Assembly: GCA_021613335.1 (NCBI GenBank)
Contig: JAJTWR010000386.1
Location: 813,501-877,500, forward strand
Source: Whitmania pigra
Taxonomy: Eukaryota > Annelida > Clitellata > Hirudinida > Haemopidae
Reading direction: 5' to 3'
Length of the DNA: 64,000 nt
The number at the start of each line of letters is the position of its first letter. Within the stretch, counting starts at the first letter, position 1. Below, piece by piece: positions 48,544 through 61,212 of this stretch. Under the pieces are notes generated by a model. That model did no database searches. It was not told the origin of the DNA and was given only the letters and a program-made list of their open reading frames with translations. The position numbers and the translations under genes were made by a program.

Positions 48544-51500
48544 ATGGATTACAGTCCGTCTGCACCTAATGTTTGGTCAGAACATTTTGGCCATTTGCGT
48601 AAAATTCTTGGAAGGACTGGACCTTTCTCTCCTTCTGAATTCCAGCCTGGACCAGAGGTGTGCTTTTTGCCATTGTCATTGCATTATGATCTCAAGATCA
48701 TGATGTCTTGCTAGAATGAGCTTTAATTGTGAAATGTTTATGTGAACTACCAAGATTCATTTTAGATTTTAACAGTTGTTATCGTTTTTACTTTTTAACA
48801 GAATTTAGAATTTCTTCAAAGCACCTGCAGAGTGTTAGTAATTGGGGCAGGAGGTTTAGGTTGTGAAATGTTGAAGGATCTGGTGAGATTAGTTTTTATT
48901 TATGTTCAGGAAAAGATTAAAATTATAAATAAATTATAATAACTAATTAATATAGTTGAAGCACGAATCCTAATTTGAATTAACATCAAATAAACTGGAT
49001 GAGATTGACAGTTGTTTAGCTAAACAAATGCTAGGACACTGTTGCATTTATAAAAATTCTCAATCATTGATACTATTTATCGTCCGTTGCAAATTACGTT
49101 ACACATTTTATGGCCTTGCAGGCTCTCATTGGATTCAAAAACATTGACGTCATCGACATGGACACCATCGATTTGTCGAACCTGAACAGGCAGTTCCTAT
49201 TCAGGTGTGATTAAACATCATTTGCAAACTTTGCTTGAACAAATAGTTTTGTTCTTGGAATTATTATCTTTATAGTTATTATTATTATTATTATTGCTAT
49301 TGTAATTATTATTATTATATTATTGCAATTAATACAATTGTTGTTGTTGTTATTATTATTATTATATATCCATTCAAAAAGTTAATTTGTTGTCAGACAT
49401 TCCGACATTGGGAAGCCAAAAGCAGAGGTTGCAGCAGCAGCCATCAACTCCAGAGTTCCGGGATGCAACGTTGTCCCGTCGGTGGATTTATTCCAACCTT
49501 CCAACATGAATAAATTATAATTAATTAACGTATTAAAAATAATTATTATTATGTAATAATAGTAATGGATATAAATCATAATATATTTGAGAACTACTTG
49601 AATTATGAATCATGAATAAATTATAATTAATTAACGTATTAAAAATAATTATTATTATGTAATAATAGTAATGGATATAAATCATAATATATTTGAGAAC
49701 TACTTAAGAGTAATAATAATAATAATACCTTATTATGTAATTAATTGATAGTAATTCATAAATATTTGATGATAACATCTGGATGTTTATATATATTGTT
49801 TCAGACATTACGCAAAGATTCAAGACTTCGATGAAGATTTCTATAGAAGTAATGATTACTATTTAAATGATTGACATTATTATTATTTATGTCTTATGAT
49901 TATTATGATGATATTTTTTTTATGTATACACTTGCTAATAATCATTGCAATTAATTGACATTGCTAGTAGTATTATTGTTATTATTATTATTGTTGTTGT
50001 TGTTGGGATGAAATAGGAGGATATTTGAAAATGTTGTAACTAAAATTCTTCTCCACTGCAGACTTCCACATCGTGGTTTGCGGCTTGGATTCCATCGTTG
50101 CCAGGAGATGGATCAATGGTCTGCTGGTATGTTCTTGTCGGTTGTGCTTATCCGTTGTTGATTGTATTGTTTCTTTATCCATACATACAGTATCGATCGT
50201 ATTGTTTTTTATTTGTTCAATTTTGGTTTTGTTTCTGTTTGTTAACTGATATTAATTATTAAGTATTCACGATTGATGCTTGTCAAGTATTCAATTTTTA
50301 AGAATTTAAAGGCATATAACTATTATTATTACTACCGTTGCCATCATTATTATCTGAAACAATTTTAAAGACTCACTCGACTCGACCAATTATTCCTTCT
50401 GCAGGTGAGTTTGTTAACGTACGAGGAAGATGGATCCCTCGATCAAAGTTCGGTCGTTCCCCTCGTTGACGGAGGAACCGAGGGCTTCAAGGGAAACGCC
50501 AGGGTCATCCTTCCCGGTCTCACGGCCTGCGTCGAGTGCACCCTGGACTTCTACCCGCCCCAGGTTGGTCATAATTAATTGAGGAATAATTATTGGCTGC
50601 TTAAATTATGACTTTAAAAGATGCATTGTTTTGTTGCTTTTGCATTTAATTCGTTCTAATTAATAAACAAAGCTTGGAATTCCTAATGATGTTTAGTGAT
50701 TAGTCTGCTGCACGTTCTTGTGTAATTAACATAATTTATAATTGCAGATAAACTTTCCTCTAATTCCTAATTAACATAATTTATTCTTCCAGATAAACTT
50801 TCCCCTATGCACCATTGCTCACACTCCTCGCCTCCCCGAGCACTGCATCGAGTACGTGAGGATACTCCTGTGGCCAAAAGAGAATCCATTCGGAGGTTGG
50901 CCACGATTTATTACTTAACCGTATAAATAATTACTTAGTTACATGCTTACTTATTTATTAATTAACTGTATGAATAATTAGTTACTAAATTATTACCTAA
51001 CTTACAAATAATAACAATGACAATAATTGTAGACTAACTTATTAGATAGGTGCAATTTATTGTACATTCCAATGAATGATCAGGAACTCTCATGATTTCT
51101 GAATGAATAATTATTTATAATATAATGAATAATAATTTCTGAATGAACAATCATCTTTTCACACTTGTCAGAAAACGTTCCAATCGACGGAGACGATCCC
51201 GAGCACATCATGTGGATCATGCAAAAATCTCAGGAGAGAGCAGAGGAGTTTCACATCACTGGCATCTCATACAGACTCACTCAAGGTAATCAATATCATC
51301 ATCGTTGTCATAAATCATCGATGACATTAACAACATGTCATTAAGTTGAACAGTGCATTGTTTACAGCATGAACTATTTGTGAGCTGTTTGGAGTCGTTT
51401 TCTAATGTCGTCCAAACGAACAACATTTTCTAGCAACTAAACATTACAATCTTTAAACATTGAAAAGATATCATTGCTGTTGCAATTGGTCTACTTTGCC

Positions 51501-53186
51501 TCGATTGGCACGTAAACTTTAGTTAATTAAAAGTTAAAATCTTACCGTTGTTATTGTTATTATTATAATCTGATGCCTTCATTCATGCATTCATTCATTT
51601 CTTCCTCAGGTGTCGTCAAGAACATAATTCCTGCCGTCGCCTCAACAAACGCAGTCATTGCTTGTTGGTGTTAACTTATAGATTGAAACTGTAATAACAG
51701 TAGATAATAATATTAGAATATCAAAACAGATATTCTTATATTAATTGTTATTATTATTATTATTCTTGTATATGTTTTTGCTAATTAAATTTATTATCTT
51801 CCTTCAGCCATTTGTGCCACTGAAGTGTTCAAGATTGCTGTGAGGTAGCCTTTAAGATATGATGCAGACGTGCTCTATTGATTTAGTATTATTTGTAATT
51901 TAATGTACATTCTTGACATGTATAATGTACTTGACATGATTACCATAACCTGTTTACTTTAAATTAATTGATTGTTTCTATATGGATTTTATTGGATAGT
52001 GATAGATGATACTATTGTCTTGGTATCATATTATTATTAATGTAGTTCATATTATGTAATAATATGATAACTACGATGATAAGTAACAACCCTGGGAATA
52101 TTTAAGTAATATTTAAAATTAAACTTAAAATAATTTCGTTAACTAAAATCTCAACTCATGTTGTTTTTTTAATAAATGTTGTCCCTCCTTTTAAGTTGCT
52201 TCTCACCACTCAACAACTTCATGAACTTCAACGACACGGAGGGCATCTACACTCACTCCTTCGAAGCTGAGAAAAAGGTAGGCGGCTTTGAAATAATATT
52301 TCCACTGCTATGGAATGCATTAACTAATGACAAATTAACATAATATATTTGTCATTAGTCATCTTGATCTTCTAATGCTTAAGTAGTGACTAGGCAACAG
52401 ACACTTGTATTGTTTATCTAGTCTCTGGTAATTATCTTTAAATAGATTATTTGTGGCTAAATAGCTTCTACATTGAAATTAGCAACTTAATCTATAATTC
52501 TAACCAGAATTAAGATTTACCAATCTAAATATTAAATTAATTATTTATTTATATTTTTAAATCAACAGGAAAACTGCATGGTCTGCTGTCAAATTCCTCA
52601 GCCTTTGAACTTCAAGCACTCCGACACGCTTCAGAAAATCATCGACTTTCTTCAAGAAGACAAGCTATAGTAAAATATCCTTTATTTTTAATTGTTGTAT
52701 AAAAATATGAATTGAAATATGTGAGCCAATGAATGATTGAATTAATAAATTATTATGAATTTATTATTTTATAATTACTCCAGTCAGCTGAAGTCTCCGG
52801 GAGTGATAACGCAGGTCGACGGAAAGAATAGGACCTTGTACATGTCGACCGTCAAGTCTTTGGAGGAAGCCACAAAACCAAACCTCAAGAAAAGTTTGGC
52901 AGGTGAGTCTTGGTGGGAGCAGTTATTTCACAAATGATTGAGTTTGTGCATGAGATAGCCTGAGATACAATTTTGTAATAATTAATTTATATCATATTAT
53001 ATCATCTTCGTAAATTTCAAGATATCAGATTTGTATTAATTTATGACTAATTTGACTAAATTTGCATAAATTGATGATTCTGGTTTTTTTATTGCAGAAT
53101 TAGAACTTCGGGATGGCCAGCTCATCTACGTTGCAGATCCAACCTCTCCAAACAATTTGACATTCAGACTCATCATGACATCTTGA
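48544..53186 (+). CDS. UBA3: NEDD8-activating enzyme E1 catalytic subunit
   Basis: Adenylates NEDD8 with its partner NAE1, then carries it as a thioester before transfer to UBC12. Exons: 48544-48657, 48802-48882, 49122-49204, 49397-49477, 49805-49848, 50062-50126, 50405-50563, 50793-50895, 51172-51285, 51610-51663, 51808-51844, 52196-52277, 52569-52669, 52784-52902, 53098-53186; 442 codons, 441 residues (human 463). Visible: nucleotide-binding [66 protein letters not shown], zinc-site TACVEC with later MVCC, catalytic Cys in [20 protein letters not shown] (codon 50808-50810), and a C-terminal ubiquitin-fold domain ending FRLIMTS. All key residues are present. Confidence 0.96.
49505..49705 (+). 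repeat. 106-bp tandem duplication in UBA3 intron
   Basis: The segment starting catgaataaattataattaa at 49505 recurs at 49611 without a visible mismatch up to gagaactactt, about 95 bp. It is recent or conserved by chance and begins about 27 bp after the exon donor. Confidence 0.95.
50742..50806 (+). repeat. Duplicated 3' splice site at UBA3 exon 8
   Basis: Two copies, 45 bp apart, of ttaacataatttat...cag followed by ataaactttcc. The first AG is at 50746-50747, the second (used in the gene model) at 50791-50792. The first would be in frame but meets TAA after INFPLIPN. Confidence 0.9.
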
Positions 53187-53754
53187 AGAATGCATCTGAG
53201 AATGTTACGGCGTTAGGACATTTGTTAAGAGGTGTTTGTCACGAAAATTAGGAAAGGTTACGTGTTCTAATCAAAAATTCATTAGAAATGTGAATTTGGC
53301 TCGTTTTAAATTATTTGAAGTAAAGTTGATTTGTTGTTGAAGACGTTGTCTAAATTGTTCGTAAGTGAATAGTCTTGGAAATTATCTTGCTGCAGTTAAT
53401 GCAACATATTGTGAATTGTTAGGAAATTTCTTGAAAATTTAAGTGAACTTGCTGTGGAGTGCTTCGTCGTTTTTCCCTTTCATACAGAGAAAGGTGGTTA
53501 TTGACCTCGAGGTCGGGAGTCGAGTTGCTAGTGCGCGGGTTAATTATTACATAAATATTATTAAGTAAAATACTAATAGTTTAAAATAAATTATAGTAAT
53601 GAAATTAATGCATTAACATCACCGACATTAATTTTTCACATTAAAATTAAAAGTATCTTTGCCTTTCACAAACAGTCGATATAAGAAAAGTAAACAAAGT
53701 TTGTTTTGCTACTTTCGATAATCTAGTAAATCTATTGAATTGCCCTTAGTTAAT

Positions 53755-54192
53755 ATGGCTAATTCTCAAGCAAGCAAGACTCTACCGCTAAGCAATGAAG
53801 CGCTTTTGAAATCATTCCAAAAGCGCTTAAAAGACGACGTTCGCTCGTTGTACGACAACTTGACTGAGATTTCAAAGTTCGGCATCTCAAAGCCTGAGGA
53901 AGAATCGACACTGACAAAAGTCGCCCAAGCGGAGCAGAATAGGTACGAGATTGAAGTCAGGGCTGCCAACATGAGTCGTGCCTCAGAGTCCCTGATGAAG
54001 CTGATATCCGAAGTGAAGCAGTACGTCATTCTCAACGACTTCTCTCAAATCAACGACTCCATAAAGGCTCAGGTCGATTACAGCGCTAAAGTGATCAACA
54101 AGATCGACGTTCACATCATGCAGATTAGAGATGAAATGGCCAACGAGTTGAATGATCTTGAGGAGGAATATTACACTTCAAGGTTCAAGTGA
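53755..54192 (+). CDS. MED22: Mediator complex subunit 22 (Surfeit 5)
   Basis: Head-module subunit of Mediator, which links transcription factors to RNA polymerase II. A single open frame of 145 residues: LKDDVRSLYDNLTEISKFGI, then AEQNRYEIEVRAANMSRASE, then SLMKLISEVKQYVILNDFSQ, ending LNDLEEEYYTSRFK. These align along the whole conserved helical part of animal MED22 (KRLKDDI, NYEMHVRAANIVRAGESLMK, LEEEYY). The vertebrate C-terminal extension is missing. ATG 53755 is preferred because it starts the homologous region. It lies 568 bp downstream of UBA3 in the same orientation, without an intron. Confidence 0.94.
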   Translation: MANSQASKTLPLSNEALLKSFQKRLKDDVRSLYDNLTEISKFGISKPEEESTLTKVAQAEQNRYEIEVRAANMSRASESLMKLISEVKQYVILNDFSQINDSIKAQVDYSAKVINKIDVHIMQIRDEMANELNDLEEEYYTSRFK

Positions 54193-55309
54193 AATGGGCA
54201 CAGAATCTTGATTAGGAAAATGTTAAGTAATAAAATAAGTTAGAAGTTGGACATTGTTGGAGCAAAATATGTTTACACACAAAAGAAAAGGAACGAAATT
54301 TCAATTGGACAATCTTGTGAATTGTGAATGAATAGTGCTTCCAATATTTTCATTTGAAACTCTTTTTGAAAATCTAGCTTTGTTTAAACTCATTGCCAGA
54401 AGCTTCTTATGATAATAAGAAGTTTAATCTACTAGAATGTAAAAGTTCACATTTACAAGTGTTAAGTGATGAATTTTTTCTTTCTAATAATTAATATAAA
54501 TACTTATAAATATTGATACGTTTGTCACAGTTGATGTTTTGCGAGTTGTCCACTCTACAGAGTCCGTTCAAAAAGCTAACTAATGATAAAATACTCGTAA
54601 TTTCGAGACTTTTGGTGGTTTATTAACTGAGCTAAGAGGTTAACGAGTAGTTAGTGCGTCTCATTTCTGCCATTTAGTTTTCAGGAATTTCAATTCAATC
54701 TTATTTCAGTTTGGTATAACTTCTACATTTACGAAATTGTTAATTGGTGTTGGCAAAAAGAACTGCTTATTAAATATGGAACAAAGCTAAAGGTGTTAGA
54801 TGGGTTAATTGACTTGTCGTTTGTCTTAAACGTTGTAAATGTTTTATTTATCGGGTATATTAACTGAGTAAATTTAGGCAAATTAAAATTAAGTTGTTAA
54901 TTAAGTTGCCTAAATTTATAAAATTTATTAAAATATTTATATGGAAAGTTAATATCGCTTTTGTTTACATTGCAAACAACCTGCGGCGTTTTTCATACGG
55001 GGAAGTGTACGTCAGTTTTTATTAAATATTTAATATGATTCTGCTCATTTGAAGGTACCCTAAAAATCCGGGCGGGGGTTCAGCTTTATAATGTGATTTA
55101 TTATAAAATATAAAACAGTTAATTTATTTCTGAAGACTAGTAGTTTGCCATGCATAGTAGGAAAAATTAGTTTTTGTTTTACGAATATGAATAATAATTT
55201 ACTTAACAAGGTTTGATTCTCAGCCTATGTTTGAGTTTTCATGTTTCAAATTAATTGATGAAATTGCTGAATTTCAAAAACAAATTTTCAGAAATTTCAT
55301 TCCGTTAAA
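54193..55309 (+). other. Intergenic region downstream of MED22
   Basis: About 1.1 kb, AT-rich; no exon, array or element recognised. A pyrimidine-rich stretch ending ttttcag lies about 20 bp before the next possible ORF. Confidence 0.5.
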
Positions 55310-55468
55310 ATGGACAACGTTGTTCTGGCTATATTGGTTATCATGACAGCTCTGATCTTTCAATATCTGTGGCAGTTTTATAAATCCTACGTAATGGAAG
55401 ATCTTGTTATAGACTTGGATGAAGATGATTACTCGAGCCTAAACGAACCTCAGGATATTTTCCTATAA
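55310..55468 (+). CDS. Possible 52-residue single-pass membrane micropeptide
   Basis: Open frame MDNVVLAILVIMTALIFQYL continuing WQFYKSYVMEDL and ending with an acidic tail (DLDEDDYSSLNEPQDIF). Residues 4-24 form one clear hydrophobic helix; aromatic and basic residues follow, then an acidic tail, giving a membrane-anchor layout. A ttttcag acceptor-like site sits about 20 bp upstream, as expected of a spliced 5' UTR or trans-splice site. No family recognised. It could be chance, but the ordered hydrophobic, basic and acidic layout argues for a real small protein. Confidence 0.45.
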   Translation: MDNVVLAILVIMTALIFQYLWQFYKSYVMEDLVIDLDEDDYSSLNEPQDIFL

Positions 55469-56402
55469 TATTAATTTCACTATTTAGTTTTGTAATTAAT
55501 TTTAAAGTGTTCATTTCTTTTGCATGTATGTAATTGACCTCTTGATGTTTTGGATTGATGTGAATGTCTTTTTGTTCATAGCTTGTGAATCCAGGCAATA
55601 ACATTGTATTATGACATTAAATTGCCATTGTAAAAGAGAGAATTGGTCTTTTCAGTATGTCAGTATGTCTAGATATTTTCATTGTTTGGGAAATATACTA
55701 TTTGCAAGATATGTTATGTTCCATATTTTAAAATATATTTTGATTCATTCGATAATTTATGCTCCTGAATAATGTCAAAAGGGCATGGATTCTTGGAAAT
55801 TGTTGTCATCATCTTTATTTTTTACGAACCTTTTCCTCCAGGATGCCGAAAGTATTATCGTTGCACGCCTTCAAATTATTTTCTACGATTTTTGATAGCT
55901 TGATAAATCAAAACAAATTCGATTATGTATGTTAGGAAATGTTTTTTTTTTTATAATAAAATGAAAGCTCTAAGCTTCTGAAGCCGCTTTCGTTTTTGAT
56001 TTGACGTCTGCCTTTTGATGACGTTAAACATCGACCTTTTGTTTTTAAGTCGACGCTGGTGCATATCTGATGTTTGCATCGACACTGCAAGAACAAAGCG
56101 GCAGGTGTTATATAAAGTTTTTACCATCGAGTTGTTGATTCCGAAGGGCACGTGTCAGACACATTTTCTCTTAGCAATTAATATGTTGCATTGCATATTG
56201 CATGTAACTAATGATATTGCTATATTAGCACTAATGGCGTTGTTACATCAATCTATAACACATAAGTATTATTGTGGGGACATCAACATTTTTGTAGCAA
56301 GTTGAATTTAAGACTTATTAATTTGTATATGTGTGGTCTCTAATAATACTAATAATGATAATAGTAATAATAATGATAATGATAATAATAAAAATAATAA
56401 TG

Positions 56403-56587
56403 GTAATTGTAGCTTCATTTATATAGCGCCATATGCATAGCGTCAGAGGCACTTCTTGTAACCATTTATATAGCGCTCCTTCCCAAGGGCGCTGGCGGCA
56501 GTGCAGGCTGGGTTTCGAACACGACACATTACGACTGTTGCCATTACCGCCGTATGCAGGCACATAACCCATTCGGCTATCCTGCAC
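56403..56587 (-). mobile_element. tRNA-derived SINE, full-length copy
   Basis: Read on the minus strand it starts gtgcaggatagccgaatggg, with an A-box match TAGCCGAATGG, then gtgttcgaaacccagcctgc as B-box region, then a body with cgccagcgcccttgg, gcgctatataaatggttaca and gcctctgacgctatgcatat. The 3' end runs into an AAT-rich tract. It differs from the 61213 copy at only a handful of positions. Confidence 0.92.
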
Positions 56588-56784
56588 GTAATGATAATGA
56601 TGATGATAATAATAATAAAAATAATAATAATAATAAACAGTAATAATAATGATAGCGACAGCGGATCCGGGTTTTATTATAATACAGTATGTTCAAACAA
56701 CTTCAAAAGGATGGGGAGGGAATTTGTTTAACATTCATTGATTGAGATGACAGGGAGGCTGAGAGCTTCAAAAACCCCGGTCAA

Positions 56785-56905
56785 GTGTGTTTGTCAAGCG
56801 CCTTGAACGTTGGCGTCAAGGATGCTTTATGGTGGTTCCAGATGGGTTGAGAACACGACGCACAACCACTGAGCTGACTTGCACGCCATCATAGGTTAAC
56901 ACAGC
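56785..56905 (-). mobile_element. Possible second tRNA-derived SINE family, degraded
   Basis: On the minus strand: tggcgtgcaagtcagctcag followed by tggttgtgcgt, an A-box-like TCAGCTCAGTGGTT, then gtgttctcaacccat as a poor B-box. The spacing is tRNA-like, but only one copy is present here, so support is limited. Confidence 0.35.
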
Positions 56906-57365
56906 ATCTGAACCACAGAGAATCGACAAAATTATTGCTTAAAAAAGAAAAAGAAAGAAATGTTAGATTGTGATTACATAGATGATAGAAAGAAACGAAA
57001 ACGAAATAAAGTGAGTAGCGGTCCCTCGCGCGAGGCCCCGCCGATGTTTGTGTCTGAATGTTTTTATATTTTTATTCGTTTTCGCTCCTAACCCGGCCAA
57101 CGACTATTGATTTTTAGCAACTGTTCCCCCGAAGACTCCAAGGTTATTCATATTTTTTATTGCGTTTACTTCATTTTATTTCTTTTAAAAAAGATTTTTA
57201 AGAAAGCACAGAAGACATGGCCCCGTGAAATAGATATTTAAGATATCTTTGCTTAAGTCTGCTTTGAATCAAGTCAGAAATGGCGTCGCTGGCTGCAGTT
57301 CCGAAAGCACGTTTAATACTGAGATAAAATGAAATGAGTCATGGAAATTTTAGTCAAGGAAATGG

Positions 57366-59388
57366 TTACGTTCCACCTTTCTGTTCTTTGACATGGCTGA
57401 TGTATTGTCTTAGGTTTTGGCCGAGTTTGTCGATGACGTTAATGTGTCGAGTTTTGGCAATCCTGTCGCATTTGAAGTCTGCGTTTATCAGCCCGTTTCT
57501 TCGGTGGCAAAGTCTCTCGAAGTTTGACTGCACTGATCTCTTCCCGGATAGTGCTTGATGGTCATCGCCAGACCATTTCCCGTCATCATCCGATGACCTT
57601 ATGTGATGGGGAATGGAGTCTTCCATTTGAGAAGCGTTCGTTCTTATTGGCAGGCTGTTACTTGTTTTGCTGGTCAATGGGAAGGATTTTTCCTGTCTTT
57701 CCAGCATTCTTTTTGGCTGTCGACTGAAAGCGAACATAAATGAAAGAAATGATTGATTTGTACGACGATTGCTTCAAAATTATAAATTCTGCAGTCCCAA
57801 AATCACACTAAGTTTTTAGCAACGTGTAATATTATGTTATTAGTTGCGATGTTACTATATGTTACTCTATGTTACTAGGCGACTAGAAATATAATTACTT
57901 AGACCCAACTCACCACACGTGTCTATACTGCAGTTTTTGCCTGGAAAAGATGGATGGAGACGATTCTTGAACAGGAGATGGTGAGCCAGAGGACGCGTCA
58001 ATGCATATGGCGTCACACAAACTCTTGTCCTCGTATTTCGTCAGAGGAATGCTCATGGGCCTAGGATAAGTAATTTTGTCACTGATTGCTCTCAGCAGAA
58101 CACTATCGACTGCCAAAATGTCGGCGGCAGCATCTGGTGGAACCTTGGTCTCTGCCAAGGCAGGAGAAGTAGGTCTTTGATCCTCAGGCGTGTTTGTAAT
58201 GTCTGCCAAGTAAGGACAGCTGCTCGATCGTCTGACGGCTGGCTGATTTTCGATGATGAAATTGGAATCATTTGGAACTCCGGAGTTGCATTCGCTGTTT
58301 ACCTCGTGACTGCAGTTGCTCACAAGGTCGCTGAACAAGTTGAGGTAGCCGTAGTCAATCAACGACTTGCCGATCAGGTCCTTGACACGGCCTTGGCGTT
58401 TGTTCTCGAGAGCAGTCAGTTTCTTAATACTGATTTCGTACAGGAGCTTGTATAAGTTGTTCCACTGATCCGTTTGGCCAAACTCCGGCTGAGGGGATGG
58501 GTTGCTGGCTGGACGGTTATTGTTGACCTCTGGAGTTTCATTACTATTTTCAAACTTTTCCATGTTGTCTTGTGATTCCTGAGTCACAGATTTAGAATTT
58601 ATTTCAGTTGCTTGTGACGAAATCTTGCTGGTCTCAACCTCCAGTTGAAGTTCTTCTATTCTGGATTCCAGATTCCTCCTCTCCAGCAACCAAGAAGACT
58701 TGTTTAATGCAATCTCTTCTTCCAGATCTGCCTTTTCCTTGGTGCACCTCCCGAGCGCCATGACAGCCTTGTCTCTCAATACGTTTAACCTTTCTTCGTG
58801 TCGGATGCGCATTTTGTCGACGAAATCCTTGTACTCTTTTTCACGTGCCTTCATTTGATCGGAGAGCTGTTTGCTCAGCTTCTTCTCGTTCATCAGCTTG
58901 TGGTGCATCTGAAAAACCACGTACCTCAACTTTCCAAGTTCGTCCCTCATCTCTTCCTCGCAGGTCAGCGGTCTTTCCGCATGCTGGAGAGTGGACAAGC
59001 GGTCGAGCGCCAAAGGACTGTCTCCTCGTCCTGGCTGTTTCCTTTTCCCGAAATCCCTGACCGAAATGCCTCTCCAGGACTGGCGAGGGACCGCGCATTC
59101 GAAAGCGTTCGCGAAACTATTGACTCTTTTTGTGTGACTGGCTATGTCGTCTGTTGATGTGCTCGATATTCTCCCGCCATTTCCCGCCATTTCACCGTGG
59201 CAGACGCTCAGATTGCAATCCGACTTAGCCAGTTGTCTGCCGTGAATTCGTAGGTGGTCAGACGACCCCCATTGCTCACTTGATGACCCCGTTGTCGTGA
59301 CCTTTTGACCCGGCTCTTCCGGGGTCGATTGGTCGGCATCTGTGTCCGTTGTAACGACTTGAGGATTCAGAAAATGTTGGCAATTCAT
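57366..59388 (-). CDS. Coiled-coil protein, unrecognised, 610 residues
   Basis: Exons 59388-57914 and 57723-57366 join through a split Cys codon (donor GTGAGT, acceptor TTTCAG), 611 codons. The first 130 residues are Ser/Thr-rich and disordered. Residues about 145-260 form a long coiled coil (LGKLRYVVFQMHHKLMNEKK, LSKQLSDQMKAREKEYKDFV, LESRIEELQLEVETSKI). Ser/Pro-rich linkers follow, with RRSSSCPYLADI and a second helical stretch LYKLLYEISIKKLTALENKR; the last exon is basic and Ser-rich. No enzyme motif is seen. A cytoskeletal or centrosomal scaffold role would be a guess. Confidence 0.8.
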
Positions 59389-59492
59389 TCTGGGAAGGTT
59401 TGTTAAAATGAAAGTTTACACAGAATATTTGAGTTTTTTAAATTAAATATTAATATTATAAATTGTTTTTAAAGGTTTATTATTCGGACACA

Positions 59493-59510
59493 CACACACA
59501 CACACACACA
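59493..59510. repeat. (CA)n dinucleotide repeat
   Basis: About nine ac units, 100 bp upstream of the coiled-coil gene's start codon. Confidence 0.9.
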
Positions 59511-59705
59511 GAAGCGTACAAACGCGCAAACAGTAACGACGTCAGTGACGTCAGACGGTTAAAAACTCAACAATTAAGATCATTTGCTCCGCCTTTTAGC
59601 GTGTTTCAAATTCATAAAGAGCAAATAAGTAAGCATATTGGCATCAATTATCTCACGGATTCTGTTTGTCTACGAAAAAAAAATAAAATAAAAAAATGAA
59701 TAAAA

Positions 59706-59707
59706 TA

Positions 59708-59762
<55 letters not shown>

Positions 59763-59791
59763 TAATAATAATAATAATGATGATGATGATG

Positions 59792-59829
<38 letters not shown>

Positions 59830-59839
59830 GATAATAATT
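59706..59839. repeat. AAT microsatellite
   Basis: About 130 bp of aat units with a central gat stretch. Confidence 0.95.
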
Positions 59840-59879
59840 ACTTCTCATCGACAGTCCTTTCATCTGCTTTACTTTTAGA

Positions 59880-61000
59880 TTAACTCAAAAGCATGAGAAG
59901 CTGGTGACGACGGTAATGACGATTACAATAGCGACAATGACGATGACGATAATGACTGTAATGATGGTGACGACGACGATGACGATGACGGTGATGTAGA
60001 GATGATGATGATGATAAAAATTCGTTCGATCGTTTAGTGAACGACGATGGTGATAATAGACTAATCATTGACGCCATGACATTTGCGGACTTTTACCGAT
60101 GATGCATTAGGAACTCTAATCGTGAGTGATGATCATGATATTGGTCAATCAGGAGAGAATGCCCTCAAGTCACCGTCAAAGTTAACGAATGTCAATGTTT
60201 AACGTCATCATTATCACCATTATAGTAATCGTCATCAATCATTTAATGTTATCATTATCACTACCATCGTCATTGTCAATCATTTATTTTTTTCATTTTT
60301 GTCAATCATACATTTCAATCTAGTGTCATCTCCACCATCACCGTTACAGTCATCGTCATCATCATCATCATCATCGTCATCATCATCATCATCAATGTTA
60401 TTAAAGAGACCCCCCAGGGCAGACGAATTTCGTTCATAATTCGATAAACCCGCCAACACAATGCGCCCTCTTGCGATGGAAGGAAATTGAATTTTTGTTT
60501 TATTGGAAAACCACAACAACTTTGGAAAAACGTAAAATAATAAACAAACCAGACCTGGCATAATTATTTTGTCAACAGGAGCTAATCAGCCTTATTAATT
60601 TATCATTATAAAAACAATAGTAATAATATTATTACTAATAAAAATATATAAAAAATGATATTAATAATAGCAACAACAATAATAATCATCTTTATCGTCA
60701 TCGTCTTCATCATAATAGTTAATTCTTTGTCAGATCATTAGTAGACCTAAGTTCGGAATTCCAGACATCTTCGCTGAAGAGATTCATAAGAGTTGCCATA
60801 TTGAAACATCATCATCATCATCGTCATCACCATCACCACTACTATAATCATCATCTTCACCTCCACCGTTATCATCGTCATCATCATCATCATCATCACC
60901 CTCGTCTTCATCGTCATCATCATCACCAGCATCACTGTTATCATTCCCATAGCAATCGTCATCGCAATTGTCATCATCATCATGACCAAGTAATAAAATG
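59880..61000. other. Intergenic, CAT/GAT-rich
   Basis: Irregular GAT/GAC and CAT/CGT runs near 59915-60020, 60340-60395 and 60808-60985. No gene recognised; open frames are His/Met/Asp runs. Confidence 0.6.
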
Positions 61001-61212
61001 AGAAATATTATTCAATTAAGCTCAATATCCAAAATAATTTGTCTTGCGTTGCAAAATAAATTAGAATTTGTTACCTTACGTGACGTTCTCAATTTTATGA
61101 GATGACGAGGAAATAAATAACAATAATTACTATTACTAATAATTAATTATTAATATAATAAAATATATTAATATTTAATAATATATTTATTAACTATTAT
61201 TAATATAATAAT

